Under the pieces are notes generated by a model that saw nothing but the letters and a program-made list of their open reading frames with translations, ran no database searches and was not told the DNA's origin. Made by a program: the position numbers and the translations under genes. Positions 47,817 through 59,321 of a stretch of 64,000 bases of DNA are shown piece by piece. The stretch's first letter is position 1; each line of letters begins with the position of its first letter. Source of the stretch: Saxidomus purpurata (taxonomy: Eukaryota > Mollusca > Bivalvia > Venerida > Veneridae); the NCBI GenBank assembly GCA_022818135.1, contig JAFMSR010000016.1, positions 10,622,761-10,686,760 of the forward strand, read 5' to 3'.

Positions 47817-48028
47817 AAGAAAAGCAAAGATGTCTTGATACTTTCTTAAAAGCCCTCTCATAAGAGTCTTTGTAAAAGTGTTTTTAATCAGCCCTCTCTC
47901 ATTTGTTCGTATAAATATCCTCCCCTTGGTAACACTAAATAGAAAGCAGTCCTCTTTCATTTGATTTTCTCTTGCTTGTATAATTTAGCTTATAAGATTT
48001 GCAGTTTGACTCGGATTTTTTTACTAAA
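47817..48028 (+). promoter_or_regulatory. C1q gene 3 proximal promoter and 5' UTR
   Basis: TATAAATAT at 47910-47918 lies 119 bp upstream of the ATG, with the shared GCCCTCTC block. There is no upstream ATG in the predicted leader. The end of LINE B lies about 600 bp upstream of the TATA box. Confidence 0.75.
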
Positions 48029-49213
48029 ATGTTTATCTCAACCATTTATATCTTAGTGGTTTTGTTTCAAATTGATGGTGCTGAAATTTCTTTCGCTAAA
48101 GAACCGATGTGTTCCAAATTCTCTTACCAAGAACAGTTATTAGAAAAAATGATCCGCACCGATATAAAGGTCGAAACTATGGAAAATGAAATGAAAAAGA
48201 CACAGACAAGTGTCTTGGACACTCTGAATGAAATTAAGGAGAAGGTCAAAGACATCACTGACAAGTTTGAAGACCTAAGAAGTAATGTCACCGAAGAACT
48301 GAGAGCAAAGTCCAAGGAAGTAGAATTGATGATACGTAAGTAAATCACATAGATATATTCAGAACTTAAAATAAAATGACAACATAATATTATTTTAATA
48401 TACTGTTTTTTGAAATACTTAAAATATTATTACTTCTATTGTTGTTTCTTTTGTTGTTTTTTCAGCAATTTACTGTTTGCAACTGCTGTTGTTGTTTTAT
48501 AATTATTGCGTCAGGATAAGAATTATACAAACTGTTATATTCTATTTATTATAATTGTCCGTGTACTGTCCTTATAATGAATAACATGGAAAAAAACTGT
48601 TCGTCATCAGCTTTCAGCAAACATTTTTCTGATACATGTACATTGGAGAATGTATGCGTTCTCAGATCACGCCGAAAAACATTCATTATCATAATTGTAT
48701 GTGACTGAAAGAAATTTTTACCAAATTGTTTGCTCTGTATAATAATATTGATGCCAGTAAGTAAACACTTTGCAATCAACACTCATTTTATTTACAGAAG
48801 ACACAACCCGTTCAGCCATCGGATTCCATGCTTATCACGTGACAGACACTGTTCTTGTGACCAATCAAGTTGTTGTATTTGACCGAAGCACGACACACGA
48901 AGGTTCCGGATATGATACGTCTACTGGGATATATACAGCCCCTGCCAGTGCATTGTATCTTTTCTCGGCACACATTTGTACACCACCTGGAAAGTATGCC
49001 AACTATGGCATTGTACTAGAAAACATTGAAATATCTAGAGGAACTCAGTTTGAAAAGGACGCTCACACGTGCAATTCACAAAATATTGTTGTAAGTGTGA
49101 AGAAAGGGCAACAAGTTTGGGTACATTGCACAAGTGGCGGAGGAAGCAGTGCCAGGCTCTTCGAAGACAGTCACAGGTGGAATTCTTTCAGTGGAGCTCT
49201 TTTAAGTAATTGA
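48029..49213 (+). CDS. Secreted coiled-coil C1q-domain protein, paralogue 3
   Basis: Exons 48029-48335 and 48798-49213 with a 462-bp phase-1 intron encode 240 residues. The ATG at 48029 is chosen over an in-frame TTG at 47999 because it aligns with the other three starts. The signal peptide (1-23) ends IDGAEISFA. Cys28, a coiled coil (32-102, NVT at 86), then a C1q domain with TGIYTAPASALYLFS (Ala for the usual Gly of SGLY), cysteines 163, 194 and 213, and WNSFSGALL. The 106-108 glycosylation site is lost (TRS). Secreted and probably trimeric; the ligand is unknown. Confidence 0.92.
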
Positions 49214-49278
49214 AAAAATACACACTGTTAAATCTCTATTGTGACAAAAGTCGTTTTAGAACTTATCAGAAGTGATCA

Positions 49279-49284
49279 AATAAA
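49279..49284 (+). promoter_or_regulatory. Polyadenylation signal of C1q gene 3
   Basis: AATAAA lies 66 bp after the stop in the conserved 3' UTR block. Confidence 0.8.
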
Positions 49285-49904
49285 CGGAGATATAGACATG
49301 TTTCAGTTAAATGTTGTTTTATTTTTCTGACTTTTGACGAAATTGATGTGTGTTAAGTTACATATATGGTTCTGAAATGGTCCCCATCATAAATTTTGTC
49401 TCAAACGAGCTCGTGATCTAAATACTATGCATTTGAACTCCTAACCGTGAATTAATGCACGTTAAATGACTGTACGGGATTGTTTATTTCTTAACTTGTA
49501 TTTCCTTCAAGGGAAGTTATTAAGAATCATGATCTACTTACTTCCACAATTTTGATTGTTCATTGATTACAGTGATTTAACGCATATGTTTAGTCAGCAT
49601 TTATTTTTTTAAATAAATGAAAAATATTATTTTTATTTCGTTGTTGTTGTTGTTGTAGGTATTGTTTCATCTTCAATGTCTTGCAGATATCGCACTTTAA
49701 TTCATGTAAATATTTCTTTCTTCCTTGGCACCATACAGTTATATATCTATTGAATATTTAGTGTGAAATCTGTATCTATTCATAATACAAACTTAGATAG
49801 GTACCATTGGAAAACATTTTCAAATTTTGTGACGATGCATGTTGAAATCCTTAAAAAACTAACTTAAAGAACTATTCTCCGTATATGTTTCATTATATTT
49901 CACA

Positions 49905-50063
49905 TAACAGATATAGCGAAACTCCGGATATAAGGAACAAATTTTCTCTGCCCGGGTCTTTTTTTCTTTATTTATTTTATGTAAAAGTGTTAAATGGATA
50001 TAACAAACTCCGGATATAAGGAGCACATTTTCTCAAGGAGTTCGTTACAAACGGAGTTTACTG
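49905..50063 (+). mobile_element. Short Tigger-like MITE, left end lost
   Basis: The right end ACGGAGTTTACTG is followed by TA, with CCGGATATAAGG repeats inside. The left CAGTAAACTC terminus is missing. Confidence 0.7.
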
Positions 50064-50213
50064 TATCTTGTATATTATTAGGTGTATCTTCTCTGCTCAA
50101 TGCTTGCACCAGTTTGTTTTAAACAACACATTGCCATTTACTTTTATCAAGTACAATATCTGTATTTTTACTTAGTTTTGATCTTTGCCCTACAATCTCC
50201 TTTTACAACGTCA

Positions 50214-50430
50214 AGGGGAGCGGTTGTGTAGAGTTTAAGGTGTATGTCTATCCCGGAGGTTGCGGGTTCGAGCCTCACATGGATCACAACCGTACCACCT
50301 CATATGACACCAGTATTTACAGGAAGCTGACTCGAGAGTGGCTTGATCAGCTGTAAGCTTTCGTCACAATCGAGCTCAAATAATTAGTATTAACTAAGAA
50401 ACAAAAATCATGAAACTATTTAAATGTATT
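50214..50430 (+). mobile_element. tRNA-derived SINE (family 1), first copy of unit 3
   Basis: Starts GGGGAGCGGTTGTGTAGAG, with a B box GGGTTCGAGCC at 50264-50274 and the family tail to about 50430. Confidence 0.75.
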
Positions 50431-50837
50431 CAACAATTTCGATTGTACATTGATTACAGTGATTTAACGCATATGTTTAGTCAGCATTTATGTTTTAAAT
50501 AAATGAAAAATAATAAATATCATTTCTTCGTTGTTTTTGTTGTTGTTTGTATTGTTTCATCTTCAATGTCTTGTTGGCAGATATCGCATTTTAATCTGTG
50601 AAACTATTTCTTTTTGGCACCATTCAGTTATCTATCTATTGAATATTTAATGTGAAATTTGAACCTATTCATAATACAGACTTAGATAGGTACCATTCAA
50701 AAACATTTTCAAAGTTTGTGACGATGTCTGTTGAAATCCTTCAAAGAACTTTAACATTTCTCCCTATACATTTCATTGTATTTACATTACTTTTCAAAAA
50801 GTTGCTGAACGAGAATGAAGTTGTTTATTTTTAAGCA

Positions 50838-51023
50838 CAGTAAATTATGTATATAACGACTCCGGATATAGCAAAATTACGGATATGAGGAACAAATTTT
50901 CTCTGCCCGAGTTTTTTGTTCTTATTTATTTTATTTAAAAATGTTAAATGGATATAACAAACGTCGGATATAAGGAACAAGTTGTAATGGTCTCAAGGAG
51001 TTTGTTATAAACGGAGTTTACTG
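50838..51023 (+). mobile_element. Short Tigger-like MITE, 186 bp
   Basis: Left CAGTAAATTATGTATATAAC and right ACGGAGTTTACTG ends; TA on the right, a mutated CA on the left. Internal CCGGATATAGC and CGGATATAAGG repeats. Confidence 0.8.
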
Positions 51024-51168
51024 TATCTTGTATATCATTAGGTGTATCCTCCCTTCTCAATGCTTGCAGGGGTTTGCTATAAACAACACATGTCATTTCC
51101 TTTTAACAAGTATCTGTATTTTAACGTAGTTTTGATGTCTACCCTACAATATCCTTTTGCAATGCCAA

Positions 51169-51310
51169 GGGGAGCGGTGGTGTAGAGCTTAAGATAACTG
51201 TCGCTCATCCCGGAGGTTGCGAGTTCGAGAGTGAATCGATAAGCTGCAAGCTTTCTTCACAATCGAGCTGAAATAATTAGTATAAACTAAGAAACAAAAA
51301 TCATAATGCT
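51169..51310 (+). mobile_element. tRNA-derived SINE (family 1) with internal deletion
   Basis: The head runs to the B box (GAGTTCGAG, about 51221-51229) and then joins directly to AGTGAATCGATAAGCTG of the tail. The missing middle is bounded by TCGAG in full copies, so the deletion used that short repeat. Confidence 0.8.
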
Positions 51311-51340
51311 ATTCAAATGTTTTCTTTTCCTTCATATAAA

Positions 51341-53004
51341 AAATCAACTTTGCTGGGTCATATAATAATTTGTATCGTGTAAACAGAACCTTTACCAAGA
51401 AAGCTTTGACAAAATTATTTTTTCTTTGACAAAATGCTCTAACAAAGATATGTGACCGTCTTTACAAACAATGATATACATGTATGGTGTAACCACCTGT
51501 TAGAAAACTTTGAAGTTTGATTCAATTCCAGCCAATGGTCACAGAAATTCTAGTGGGGTGTGTAGGATTATCGTAGCAAAAAAGTAAAGGGTCGTAATTC
51601 AGTGAAACTTCATCGAAACGTAACATGTTTATGATATGCGCAAATGTACTGTCATGCTTCTCATGAAAATTGTTGAATTCATCCAGTTATTGCTTTGTCA
51701 TAGCACAAACAAGAATGGCGCTATTTAAATTGGCTGCAATTTTTTTATTATATATACTCACTTATTTATTCTCGATTGCAAAACAAGTTCTTACAAGACT
51801 CACTCCAGATGGAATCAACCTCGAACAACGTCGTAAATTTCAATTGTCCGATACAGTTCCCCTAAGCAGTGAAACAATCCCTCGAAGCTATTCCAGGCAC
51901 TAGTGGCTTGGAAGTGTCACAGAAAAATAAAAGGCAATGCATGTATTACATGTAGTAATAATTAATAGGAATAAATATGGCGTACCTTTTAGGTCAGAAT
52001 TAATAGATATAACCACCAGTAATACAATTTGTACCTTCAGATATAAATTTATACCTGCAGGTATAAACATTGTAAATATAATTATATCCGCAGTTACACA
52101 TTTTATTACTAGTTGCTATATTTGTTTCTTTTTACCCAAATACATAGATCCATAAAATATTTCCCGAGTCGGAACGTGCTGATTACATAAGCATTTAGTC
52201 ATGGGCGTGGTATCATTAAACTATGGTCACTACTTGCAGTCCAATTGTGCGAACGAAAAACGCACTGTGAGTTATCATTTATATCAATAATTAAGAAGTC
52301 GCAACCTGTTGTAAACTCCTTGAACAAAAACACGCAATTTCTCCATGTAAAAAGCCCATTGAGTTCCAAATTAACCGAACAAGTGGTGAACGGTTACATA
52401 TATTGTACGTACGCAGGGACGGACGAAACGGAAAATTGAATGTTTCCCATTTGGAAGTCATAATAATTACATTGCTTGTATACTTACTTCAATTTGCTTC
52501 CGTCACATTCAAAAGTATACAGAAGAATTAAATATTCCAAGAAAGAAATACTGTCAACACAACGCTTTAAGAAGTGAAAATGAAATATTTTTATTTGTTT
52601 TTATTGTCATTCTTGAACATTTTGTATTTTTCATGTTGCGAGAGCATTAAGTAGTGGATTTATTTACCTTAAATTACTAGACAATTTAAGAATTACCATA
52701 ACTTAAGAGACTTTCGAAATAGCAGGAAAACAGTTAAGCCTTAAAGTACGTTTGAGATAGTTAGTGGCCTCAGAATAGTATACCATTTTACCCGCGTTTT
52801 TCTAAACAGAAGGGACACAGTCATGTCATGAATGGCTGGGACACAGATACACAGTTACCTCTCTTTGCGGAAAACGCGTATCTCGGTGTTCATTAGATAT
52901 ATAGCTTTAAATGTACATGTGTAATACCATACAATGTCATAGTAATAATTATAATTTAAGAATGACCTATTTTTGTTGTTAGTGTTAAATGACAGTCACA
53001 CGTC
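51341..53004 (+). repeat. Segmental-unit flank, unit 3
   Basis: This stretch is collinear with 15801-18450 and 32321-34060. It contains the empty site (about 52285) for the TTAA MITE of unit 1. No gene is supported. Confidence 0.7.
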
Positions 53005-53015
53005 ACAATGTAAGG

Positions 53016-53294
53016 GCGGTTAGCTTAATAGGTAGAGCACGGGACTTGTAATCTCGGGGTTGTGGGTTCGATTCCCGGGGCTGACCAACTAAAACTACTA
53101 ACAGTCTTTCGGATGAGACTTAAACCGAGGTCCCATGTATATACACCTGGCATGATAAAGAACCAGGGGTGTCTCTGGAATTGGGACGCTTTCTGTATCT
53201 TGCACTATCCTCCGAAATCTAAAATAACTAACCTCTTCTGGGGGCGTTGGTCATATGGGAAACCGATACCAACGATAAAACCCTAATATACGAT
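53016..53294 (+). mobile_element. tRNA-derived SINE (family 2) with target duplication
   Basis: The head resembles a tRNA-Thr(TGT): A box TAGCTTAATAGG (53021-53032), anticodon arm with loop CTTGTAA, B box GGTTCGATTCC (53065-53075). The acceptor arms do not pair, so it is not a functional tRNA. The body continues CTTTCGGATGAGACTTAAAC and CGAGGTCCCATG, which resembles the conserved central domain of a widespread invertebrate SINE group (from memory, unverified). ACAATGTAAGG (53005-53015) and ACAGTGTAAGG (53295-53305) flank it. The site is empty at 35250. Confidence 0.8.
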
Positions 53295-53633
53295 ACAGTG
53301 TAAGGCAAAAAACGTACTGTTCCTGCAGTTTTGTGTTATGTGCATCGCAACTATCTTCACCAAAAGTAAAATGAATTTCTTCGTTCAAAAAGTGTTTATT
53401 GTGACTTAAGCAGATAATTGACCAGACGCCAGGTATCAATCAAGTGACTTCATTACCTATCAAAATTCGACTTTACCTACGACAAATAAATGCACGTGGA
53501 AAAGGTTTGAATGGATTCTTTTGTTATAAATAATCCGACATCAACAAAGGGGTGGGTTTATAGCACCATTGGCGTCATGTCAATTCGCTTAAGAAGGCCA
53601 TTTTGTAAGTGGATTTCCCATTATACTGATATA

Positions 53634-53817
53634 CAGTGATATCCGTATATTACGATTCTGGATATAGCTAAATTCCGGATATAGGGAACAAATTTTCTGG
53701 GGCTGAGTTTTTAAATTATGTATTTAATATGAAAATGCTGTATGGCTATTACATACTCCGGATATAAGGAACAAACGTAAGTGGTCCCAAGAAGTTCGTT
53801 ATATACGGAGCTTACTG
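53634..53817 (+). mobile_element. Short Tigger-like MITE, 184 bp
   Basis: TA-flanked on both sides (53632-53633, 53818 T). Ends CAGTGATATCCGTATATTAC and ATATACGGAGCTTACTG are inverted. The unit-2 orthologue (35465-35520) is deleted internally. Confidence 0.75.
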
Positions 53818-54613
53818 TGAAACTCGTATTTTCCATTATCGTCTTTATCAAGAAAGTTGACCCACCAGCATGTATGTTACACAACCATCCACGATTTTGT
53901 ATTTCTCAGACCCGTGCATGCAAAATGTGTGCACGATGTATTTCCTCATCAACAGAAATTATTTTGCTTTCCGTCATTGTATTTGATCGCATCACCTGAA
54001 TATAATTTTTTTTGTATTCAAAGCTGCTCGTCCACAGTTTCCGGTGAAAAAATACTTTTTCACCAAAATGATATACTAAAACATAGAATGTAAAAGTAAT
54101 GGCTAGAATCAACAACAGAAGCTTTTTTATTTAACACTTTTATTTGATGATTCGTTCTAAATATATTAATATCAGACAGTTCGAAGAACCTAATTTTTTT
54201 CACAAAAATCTGAGAGCGACCGGCTTTAATGTTTGTTTCACCCTTTCAAAATGGCTAAACTATACCATGATGTAAGTTTTATTCTATTTTACTTTTTCTT
54301 TGCTTCTTTATCAGCATATTACTGCGCATATTTCGTCGGATTTTAGTCTTCCGAGAGTGTGACGTGAGTGGAGAGATATTGCCCATTACAAATAATCAAT
54401 ATTTTCCAGGTTCGCGCCAAATTAGTTTAACTACCCCTTTACCATGACATTTTATTATGAGCGGAATAGCTGGGTTTGTTTAACTTGAATTTATTGTTTA
54501 AAAGGATATTTATTTGGTAGGAGGTGCCACCCCATTAATTTCCAAACGATTTTAATTTTGCGTGCCAAATGAAGGGTAGAGCTGCGGAAAATTCTGCATA
54601 GATAGCTTTTCCC

Positions 54614-54880
54614 ATAACAACATTATGGGAGAAATGTTGGGTCGGCTGTAGACGCCCTTTCAGGGATAAGTGGCTCAGACCTTACTAACCCAGTAAAGCT
54701 GAGTTTGATGCGGAAAAGAATACAATAGGAATACAGCATAAAATATGTGAAAATCATTTGATGCATAATATTGTCGACAAATTTTTGAAACTTGAATATA
54801 TAGTAGGATAAAAATTAATTTTGTTTAGTATATATCAACGTATAGACGGTTTGAAAGAAAAAGGTTTTGCAGTGTGATTG
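54614..54880 (+). pseudogene. Broken counterpart of the 85-codon frame at 36181
   Basis: Nucleotide similarity is continuous with 36170-36440, but a G is missing in the GTTGGGTCGG stretch and several stops interrupt the reading. Confidence 0.4.
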
Positions 54881-55380
54881 CCCTAGATACATTTATCTCC
54901 CAAATTATTTTAGTGATTTTTGCAAAAACATACTGATTCTTTACATCATAGAAGACATTTGTTATGGGGGCAATGTAGTGCTCTTACGTGATATAGATGT
55001 TTTGCAGTCACCGATATACATCGAAATTTTGAAACATCTCAGGATGTGCAGTGTAATTAATACCTATTAAATGTTGACAATTCCGTTAAAAACTTAATCT
55101 GAAATATAGCACCAAACTTCTGTCAGAATTTTGTTAAAGGCCCATTGAACTCTTTTGATGTATCGAAACTTCATGAAGTATTATTTCAATGAAATCGTCT
55201 TTATGTAACGAAGCTACATAATTGCAAAAGAAATCATACGGTCAACATTGTTTCAGAAATAAATAGAACATGTGGTTCTATCATTATTCTATCAGTAAAT
55301 TCATTATTCTATACACGACCAGACTTATCAACGGACTTAAATTCTAATTGGTAGGTTATATGTTTTGTGAGGTTATCTTC

Positions 55381-55505
55381 CGCTATTTGCTGTATTTTCA
55401 GACACTATTTGCTGTATTTCCGGACACTATTTCCTGTTATTCCGGACACTTTCTGCTGTATTTTCGGACACTATTTGCTCTATTTTCGGACACTATTTTG
55501 TGTAA
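55381..55505. repeat. Minisatellite of about 24 bp, 5 copies
   Basis: Variants of CGGACACTATTTGCTGTATT repeat from 55381 to 55505. The paralogous place at 36910-36975 has only two or three degenerate copies. Confidence 0.9.
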
Positions 55506-55779
55506 AAATAGACGTTGTTACAACTGAAAAGTAGGTCTTAGACAAAGTATATGTAAAGTCTTGTGTATCTTCCTTCTAAATGCCTTTGACACAACAGTAT
55601 TTTGTCGTAAAAATAATTAACAGAAATCATCAAAAGCATACCTGTTTTATTCGATTTCAATTTGATATGTATTTCTTTAATTGTGTAAATGCATCAAAGT
55701 AAAACTTCTGACTTGGGATTATGTTGATACGTTTAAGACTTGTTCATATAATCATTTTTCATTCCTCAGAATTTATCAA

Positions 55780-56160
55780 CTGTCTTAATTCTGACCATGC
55801 TAGTATCAAATTTACATATACTGTATCTGATACAAAGGTCTCATTCCTTGATGTTAATGTGATGCTGACTAAAAAAAAAGATCTATATTAAAATGTCCAT
55901 GTCAAGGAAACTAATATTCATCATTACGTTGAATATTCGAGGTTGAATATTTTTCCAATCATACAAAACCATGTAAAGACGGTATTTCATATAGTCAGGC
56001 GAAGAGATATCGCCGTATTATCTTAGATGATGGACCATTTAAAGAGTCCTTAAAAGAATTAAAACAACATTTTATTGATAGAAATTATCCAGAAAAAAAT
56101 ATAGACCAAGCTTTCACAAAAGCGTCTCAGTTTTCTCTCACATAATAAAAAATCTACTAA
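55780..56160 (+). pseudogene. Penelope-like RT fragment
   Basis: Matches 20840-21190: TCTTAATTCTGACCATGCTA, then TTCCTTGATGTTAATGTGAT, CGTTGAATATTCGAG, AAGAGATATCGCCGTAT and ATTATCCAGAAAAAAATATA. One stop follows the FLDV-like stretch. It is the longest C-terminal RT fragment after the unit-1 copy. Confidence 0.8.
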
Positions 56161-56368
56161 AATTTCATTAGATAAAAATGATCACATTCCATCAGTAACT
56201 TACATTTGTATACTTTAATTAGAAGGAGATAGTCGAGTAGGTATGAAACAATAACATAAAGATGTTTTAAGTATGAATTATGTTGTATTGATGTATTTAA
56301 GGTATAACAATATTTGTAATCTCAGCATTTCCAACGATGGCATATCTGGAATGATTTTTAAATTCAAA

Positions 56369-56372
<4 letters not shown>

Positions 56373-56401
<29 letters not shown>
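56373..56401. repeat. Poly-T tract flanked by A-runs
   Basis: 29 consecutive T between A-rich runs, at the place where units 1 and 2 have the GACAGAAATCATCAGC repeat. Confidence 0.9.
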
Positions 56402-56409
<8 letters not shown>

Positions 56410-56459
56410 AAAAAATCATCAACAAAAATTGTCAGGTACCTTTTGACATGATGCTGTTC

Positions 56460-57406
56460 AGATTTACAAGTGTAAGGCGTATTATATTGAATAAGTATAG
56501 TGACGGTAATTAAGTTAATGAGCATTAATGAAAGTGTAGAGACAGGAAGTGTCCTACATCGCCTCCTTATAAAGTGCTTAAAGTGAACTTAATACAAAAA
56601 CAGAACACTTAGCTAATGATCAATTACGTAAATACGTTCAACTGGCCTTTTATTACTTTCTGTCGAGGACAAATTGTTTTTGTTTCACATTTGTTTGTTT
56701 CAAAGCCCTACAGAGATATGTTTTATTTTCAAACCTTGCATCCAGTGAATTCCACTGCAAAAACACTTAAGCATTTTCAATGAAAAGTCAATACAATGTA
56801 TTATCTTGAATATATACAAATTTAAAGCTATTCTGTTGAAGATTAAATCAGAGCAACTTGTTCAACACTTTTTTGTTGGTTTTAACGATGTTATCCCACA
56901 GAAAATCCTATAGCTTGACATTAAAATGCATTTTTCCGCCTAAATAAACAAGAATGGTGAACATTGTATCGCCGTGACATCAAGCACCAAAGACCCGTTG
57001 TTATTGAAATGAAAAAAAACCTATCATTATCAAATTCGATTCCAGGATACATATTTTCCTATACAACTGAAAAAACATTAGATTTTACTTTTCTGAACGA
57101 GTTTTGAAATCGCGCCTGAGATTTGTATTAAAAATGGCGCGTGAAGGCTCTATTGACGAAATTTAGATGCTTAACTAACACAACGATGTTTTATTTTGTA
57201 AGTGGGACAGTTTGACCTTTTCAATTTCCAAAGTGCTTTACTTCCTGCTATTATTATTTATGTTTTATTTATGAGACTTTGAAATGAAACCAAAAAGTGC
57301 AAATGGCAAAACAAAATAGGCGCCCCTTGATATAAACATCCCCGAGGTATGGCCCTTTGCAGACATTATTATGTATCTAAGACAGTGAATACTATTTAAA
57401 CTTGCA
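56460..57406 (+). repeat. Segmental-unit flank, unit 4
   Basis: Collinear with 21340-22250 and 38330-39060. No gene supported. Confidence 0.7.
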
Positions 57407-58075
57407 AACAGATTCGCCAAAGTAACAAATATTTGATCTTCCGGGGTGAGGACACGATGCACCGAGTGGCACGACAAACTAGCAGATAATCAACAGTTCG
57501 TGTCTTCGTATCTTAGCAACGAAGGCATGGAAACAAGAATTCCTATCTTTTTTCGCTCTTGCAACTGTTGTTAGATAAGAATATAAGACAAGAGTTATTC
57601 TGACCAGAGCAAGTACACAAGTACGAACAGATTCGCCAAAGTAACAAATATTCGATCTTCCGGGGTGAGGACACGACCTCGAAAGATGACAACACGAAGG
57701 CACGACAAACTAGCAGATAGTCAACAGTCCCTGTTTTCATGTCTTAGAGACAAAGGCATGGAAACAAGAATTCCTATCTTTTTTCGCTCTTGCAACTGTT
57801 GTTAGATAAGAATATAAGACAAGAGTTATTCTGACCAGAGCAAGTACACAAGTACGAACAGATTCGCCAAAGTAACAAATATTCGATCTTCCGGGGTGAG
57901 GACACGACCTCGAAAGATGACAACACGAAGGCACGACAAACTAGCAGATAGTCAACAGTCCTTGTTTTCATGTCTTAGAGACAAAGGCATGGAAACAAGA
58001 ATTCCTATCCCTTTTCGCTATTGCAACTGTTGTTAGATAAGAAGATAAGACAAGAGTTATTCTGACCAGAGCAAC
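57407..58075. repeat. 231-bp tandem triplication
   Basis: AACAGATTCGCCAAAGTAAC starts at 57407, 57626 and 57857. The second and third copies are spaced exactly 231 bp and nearly identical. Units 2 and 3 have one copy (22240-22490, 39060-39290). Because 231 is a multiple of three, the same minus-strand frame reappears; it is not coding. Confidence 0.95.
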
Positions 58076-58677
58076 AGTGTACACTGTTGTCTGTATTCGA
58101 TAACATAAAACTATACCATTAATTTGAGTGCTTAAAAGACAAAAAGTCATAAAATAGTACTTAATAATACCTAAAATAAGTTAAGTGTTTCTTGTTGTGT
58201 TTCTTTGTTTTGGCAAAAACCACATAATTTGGAATCGGATCTGTCTTAATTGATACATTGAATGCTTTTTTTATAAGTCTATGGCTACAAGTAAATAATT
58301 ATTTGCTGTAGAGGTCCTTTGTTTATTTGTTTGATATAGCATTCAAGGTTGGTCCTTACAAATCCAGCTGTTGTATTTTCATAAAACTTTGCAGAAAGCA
58401 TCCGAATGCAGTCGTGTTGTGAAAATTATAATAGGGGTATTAGTAAATTAATGTCACAGGGACCTGAAATCCAAAAATCTTGTCCGCGCTTCTTCTGCAA
58501 AACTGAAGTCTAGTTGTGCACTAAACGGTTAATCATGGTGTATTATGAGATAGTTATATACTCGTTCGAATTTAGGAGAATATGTTTTTAACAGTCACCA
58601 ATGAAATATTATTATACTATATTGTTACACCTTTGTACTGTGTATGTATATATACAATGTATTTTCGAGAATAAATA
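58076..58677 (+). repeat. Segmental-unit flank, unit 4
   Basis: Matches 2218-2360, 22500-22750 and 39300-39560, then fragments of the ATCTTGTCC(G/A)CGCTT block. It has lost block S1. Confidence 0.65.
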
Positions 58678-58925
58678 TTGTTTAAACCAATGAAAATCGA
58701 CGTTACAACGAAAGTGCGTTCGAAACTGGAATTGAGGTATATTTTAGCAAACAAGAACCTAGATTTTCGCAGCTGGTCCAAGAATAAATTTACATCAAAT
58801 TATGACATAACAACTGCTCAGAAGATAAACAGAAACATTTTTCTACTGTTTTTAACACGTGATACGTACGTGATTTTCACTTATATAATCTTTATCAAAC
58901 ATGATATATCTTTAAAAAAGATGAG
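58678..58925 (+). repeat. Segmental-unit block S3, unit 4
   Basis: Same block as 4934-5290, 23781-24130 and 47322-47600. Confidence 0.75.
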
Positions 58926-59321
58926 GGGTTATGAGCCGAGGTACATTTTAGTATATACATAAATGAAGATCGTTCCTGGGAAAGTTATAAATAGAGGCGG
59001 TTGAATATGCAGTTTATCTTTAGATCGGCAGCTACATCATTTATCAATGACGCGATCACGTGATCAAAAGGGTCGTATACAAATTCCATTCACCCCGCTT
59101 TAATTCGTGACATTTGATTGGTCCAAAAGGTAGGCCAAAATCCAACTTATTCAGCTACGCCGAAAAATTAGTTTTAGATCAAGATGTAATCAGCTAAATG
59201 CATGAAATCATGAAAAATAAACGTGAATCACAAAATAAACTATAGTCAATATCACATAGTTGTCTTAGCTACGTAAGAAGATAATTACTTTACTTTGTTG
59301 AAACTACTCAGTGACAATAAA
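58926..59321 (+). promoter_or_regulatory. Distal upstream block of C1q gene 4 with CACGTG palindrome
   Basis: Nearly the same as 28816-29189, with GATCACGTGATC at 59054-59065, 483 bp before the ATG (490 bp in gene 2). It also keeps ATTTGATTGGTCC. Confidence 0.5.

Larger units (their letters stand above)
49550..51340 (+). repeat. Tandem duplication (about 880 bp) of the MITE-SINE block in unit 3
   Basis: The sequence from GATTACAGTGATTTAACGCA through MITE and SINE occurs twice in unit 3, at about 49550-50430 and 50431-51340, but once in the other units. The second copy is closer to unit 4. Confidence 0.85.
53818..55680 (+). repeat. Segmental-unit block before the Penelope fragment, second copy
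   Basis: This block is collinear with 35520-37237. It contains the CAAAATGGCTAAACTATACC/GTAAGT stretch (54250), a broken counterpart of the 85-codon frame and a minisatellite at 55381-55505. Confidence 0.7.

Noticed and set aside
53014..53089. Functional tRNA-Thr (TGT)
   Set aside because: The D, anticodon and T arms are tRNA-like, but the acceptor strands GGGCGGT and GGCTGAC do not pair and SINE body follows directly.
57479..58150. Repeated minus-strand frames (MPSCCHLSRSCPHPG type)
   Set aside because: They arise because the 231-bp tandem unit is a multiple of three. No conservation with the single-copy paralogues as coding sequence.
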